Positions 62,801 through 64,000 of a stretch of DNA of 64,000 bases are shown piece after piece. Source of the stretch: Pomacea canaliculata (lineage: Eukaryota > Mollusca > Gastropoda > Architaenioglossa > Ampullariidae); NCBI RefSeq assembly GCF_003073045.1, contig NC_037596.1:13947950-14011949 (forward strand), in the 5' to 3' direction. Under the pieces are notes generated by a model. It did no database searches. It had not been told where the DNA came from and saw nothing but the letters and a program-made list of their open reading frames with translations. How positions within the stretch are numbered: position 1 is the first letter of the stretch; each line of letters begins with the position of its first letter. Made by a program: the position numbers and the translations under genes.

Positions 62801-64000
62801 TTTAACCAGAATAATTAATAACCATCACCTACCTTTATTAACTTTCCTTGCATTCTTATAATCGTGATGGAAATAGGACACTTTTTTCCCAATGTAAACA
62901 CTAATTAACCAATCTTGGCAATGCAAAACAGTCACAAGTATCATACATAGGGACCACAAAATGCTTCACTGGTTTAGAATTTTGGTAACCTGATCATGTC
63001 CTTGACTAGCCAGCTTGGAATTGTGTCTACCCATCCAAGCAGTTGTCCAGCAAAAACTAATGCTGGATTAAACTGGGAATGTAGAATTTAAAGAAGAGAT
63101 TTGGGCTTTGCCTTTCACATTTCTACATGCCATAGACTATCCTTAAGGTACAGGCATACAAGAAACCAAACGTTTTTCAAAAACAGCCATTTACCAACTG
63201 TTTCACAAACCAGTTTGGCGGACTGCTGATCACATAGCAAAACGTTCAAATACACTGTTTCGAAAACATTATAATGACAGTACCTGATGACAGTTCATCT
63301 GATCTGCTCGTGTTACTTTATATGTGTGTGTGTATATTTCAAAGCCAACATCTGGTGCATACTTGTTTCAAACACCTATACCTCTGCAGTGTGGGTTTTT
63401 GATTTATTTTCTGCTATGGTTGTATTTGTAATCTAAAACGCAATTAATTTGTGGTGTAATCCTGTCTAATTCTTATTTTAATAATGACTGTGCTATTCTA
63501 GAGATAAAACTATCCAAAAAACAATACTCATCATTTCAGCATAAGAAACTTATAAAAACTAACCATGGCTGAGAGCTAAATCTTTCTCAAAGTTTCATAA
63601 CTGTACAGTCAAAACTCTTTATCTTGCCACCATCCAAATGCTGGATGAGGAAATGGGGACAATATATATGATCCAAAACCAAGTTAACTTTAGGGGAAAA
63701 TCTATTCTGTCACAAAGTATGGTGAGAGATGGGGTTGGTGAGATAAATGTGGCTAGACAACGAGTTCATGGTACATTCTGAACTAAATATCTTTCGTTTA
63801 CTTTGAACTTAAAATGCAGGAATAAAAATGAAGACATGTTAATATTACCACATAATCAGTCAGAATTTCTTGGAAAGACCATTTTCTGTACGAAATCACA
63901 ACTCACCAAATTTTCATATGCTGCTGCCCTGTTTTGATAGAAGGTTGAGATATCCTCTTTGAATTCCGTCGGACAAATGCGAATGGCTTCTGTGTAACAT
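56886..64000 (-). CDS. TOMM70: Mitochondrial import receptor TOM70, partial (5' end outside window)
   Basis: Eleven exons in phase: 64000-63907 (cut by the window edge), 62276-62150, 61964-61855, 61379-61129, 59967-59760, 59355-59221, 58686-58581, 58322-58207, 57771-57674, 57304-57182 and 57054-56886. The frame runs TEAIRICP, STFYQNRAAAYENL, ALGRRAKAYEHMEQFRDALE, TTVCILEGFQNQASLQIADR, SRFYVRNYLAGFARDPILK, a Lys/Asp/Glu-rich linker, AESLLLRATFHILMGQGDA, SDVYHHRGQ, DEAINDFNKSISLSPDF, KKFPHCSDAYMLYGQ, NEALEMDPLCEYAYEILGTI and MAHLYSLLDAAQVQMKVAQK, in the order of animal TOM70 with its TPR repeats. The N-terminal membrane anchor and the first TPR lie to the right of the window. TOM70 sits in the outer mitochondrial membrane and receives Hsp70/Hsp90-bound precursors through its N-terminal TPR clamp. 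It ends IPLGGAGNA. Confidence 0.95.

Overview
This window is animal nuclear DNA. Its genes are cut into many short exons by AT-rich introns with GT-AG borders, and it holds decayed non-LTR retroposons and a tRNA-derived SINE family. Protein resemblances (ciliary IFT46, TOM70, PSMD9, a nuclear IkB-like protein and a peroxiredoxin-like selenoprotein) point to an invertebrate, most likely a lophotrochozoan such as a mollusc. That assignment is inference; no marker settles the species.

Layout. 1-8.8 kb has no gene I can support; its first 2.3 kb is CpG-rich and holds one copy of a ~190-bp dispersed repeat and an X-box/CRE/E-box cluster. 8.8-19.6 kb (minus strand) is an eight-exon gene for a 1280-residue nuclear IkB (BCL3/IkB-zeta-like) protein. 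All eight exons join in phase, and two consensus kappaB sites lie just upstream of its start codon. A nested pair of dead non-LTR elements sits in one of its introns. 19.6-30.5 kb is a gene desert with one decayed LINE on the minus strand. 30.5-35.8 kb (minus) is a peroxiredoxin-like (PRXL2/SelU/SelL type) gene with an in-frame TGA at the redox-active position and a SECIS-like hairpin in its 3' UTR, so it is probably a selenoprotein. 38.2-44.9 kb (minus) is IFT46, with one exon disturbed by a one-base shift in a G run and another whose splice acceptor abuts a retroposon tail. 45.7-50.4 kb (plus) is PSMD9, head to head with IFT46 across 783 bp. 50.4-56.9 kb shows no coding exon. 56.9-64 kb (minus) is TOMM70, which lacks its N-terminal exons because they lie beyond the right edge.

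The genes are ordinary neighbours, not an operon: cilium assembly (IFT46), proteasome assembly (PSMD9), mitochondrial import (TOMM70), redox (the selenoprotein) and immune transcription (the IkB-like protein). The observations most worth following are the Sec codon with its SECIS, and the kappaB pair in front of a nuclear IkB gene, which suggests feedback by NF-kB. No retrovirus-like element, CRISPR array or intact transposon was seen.
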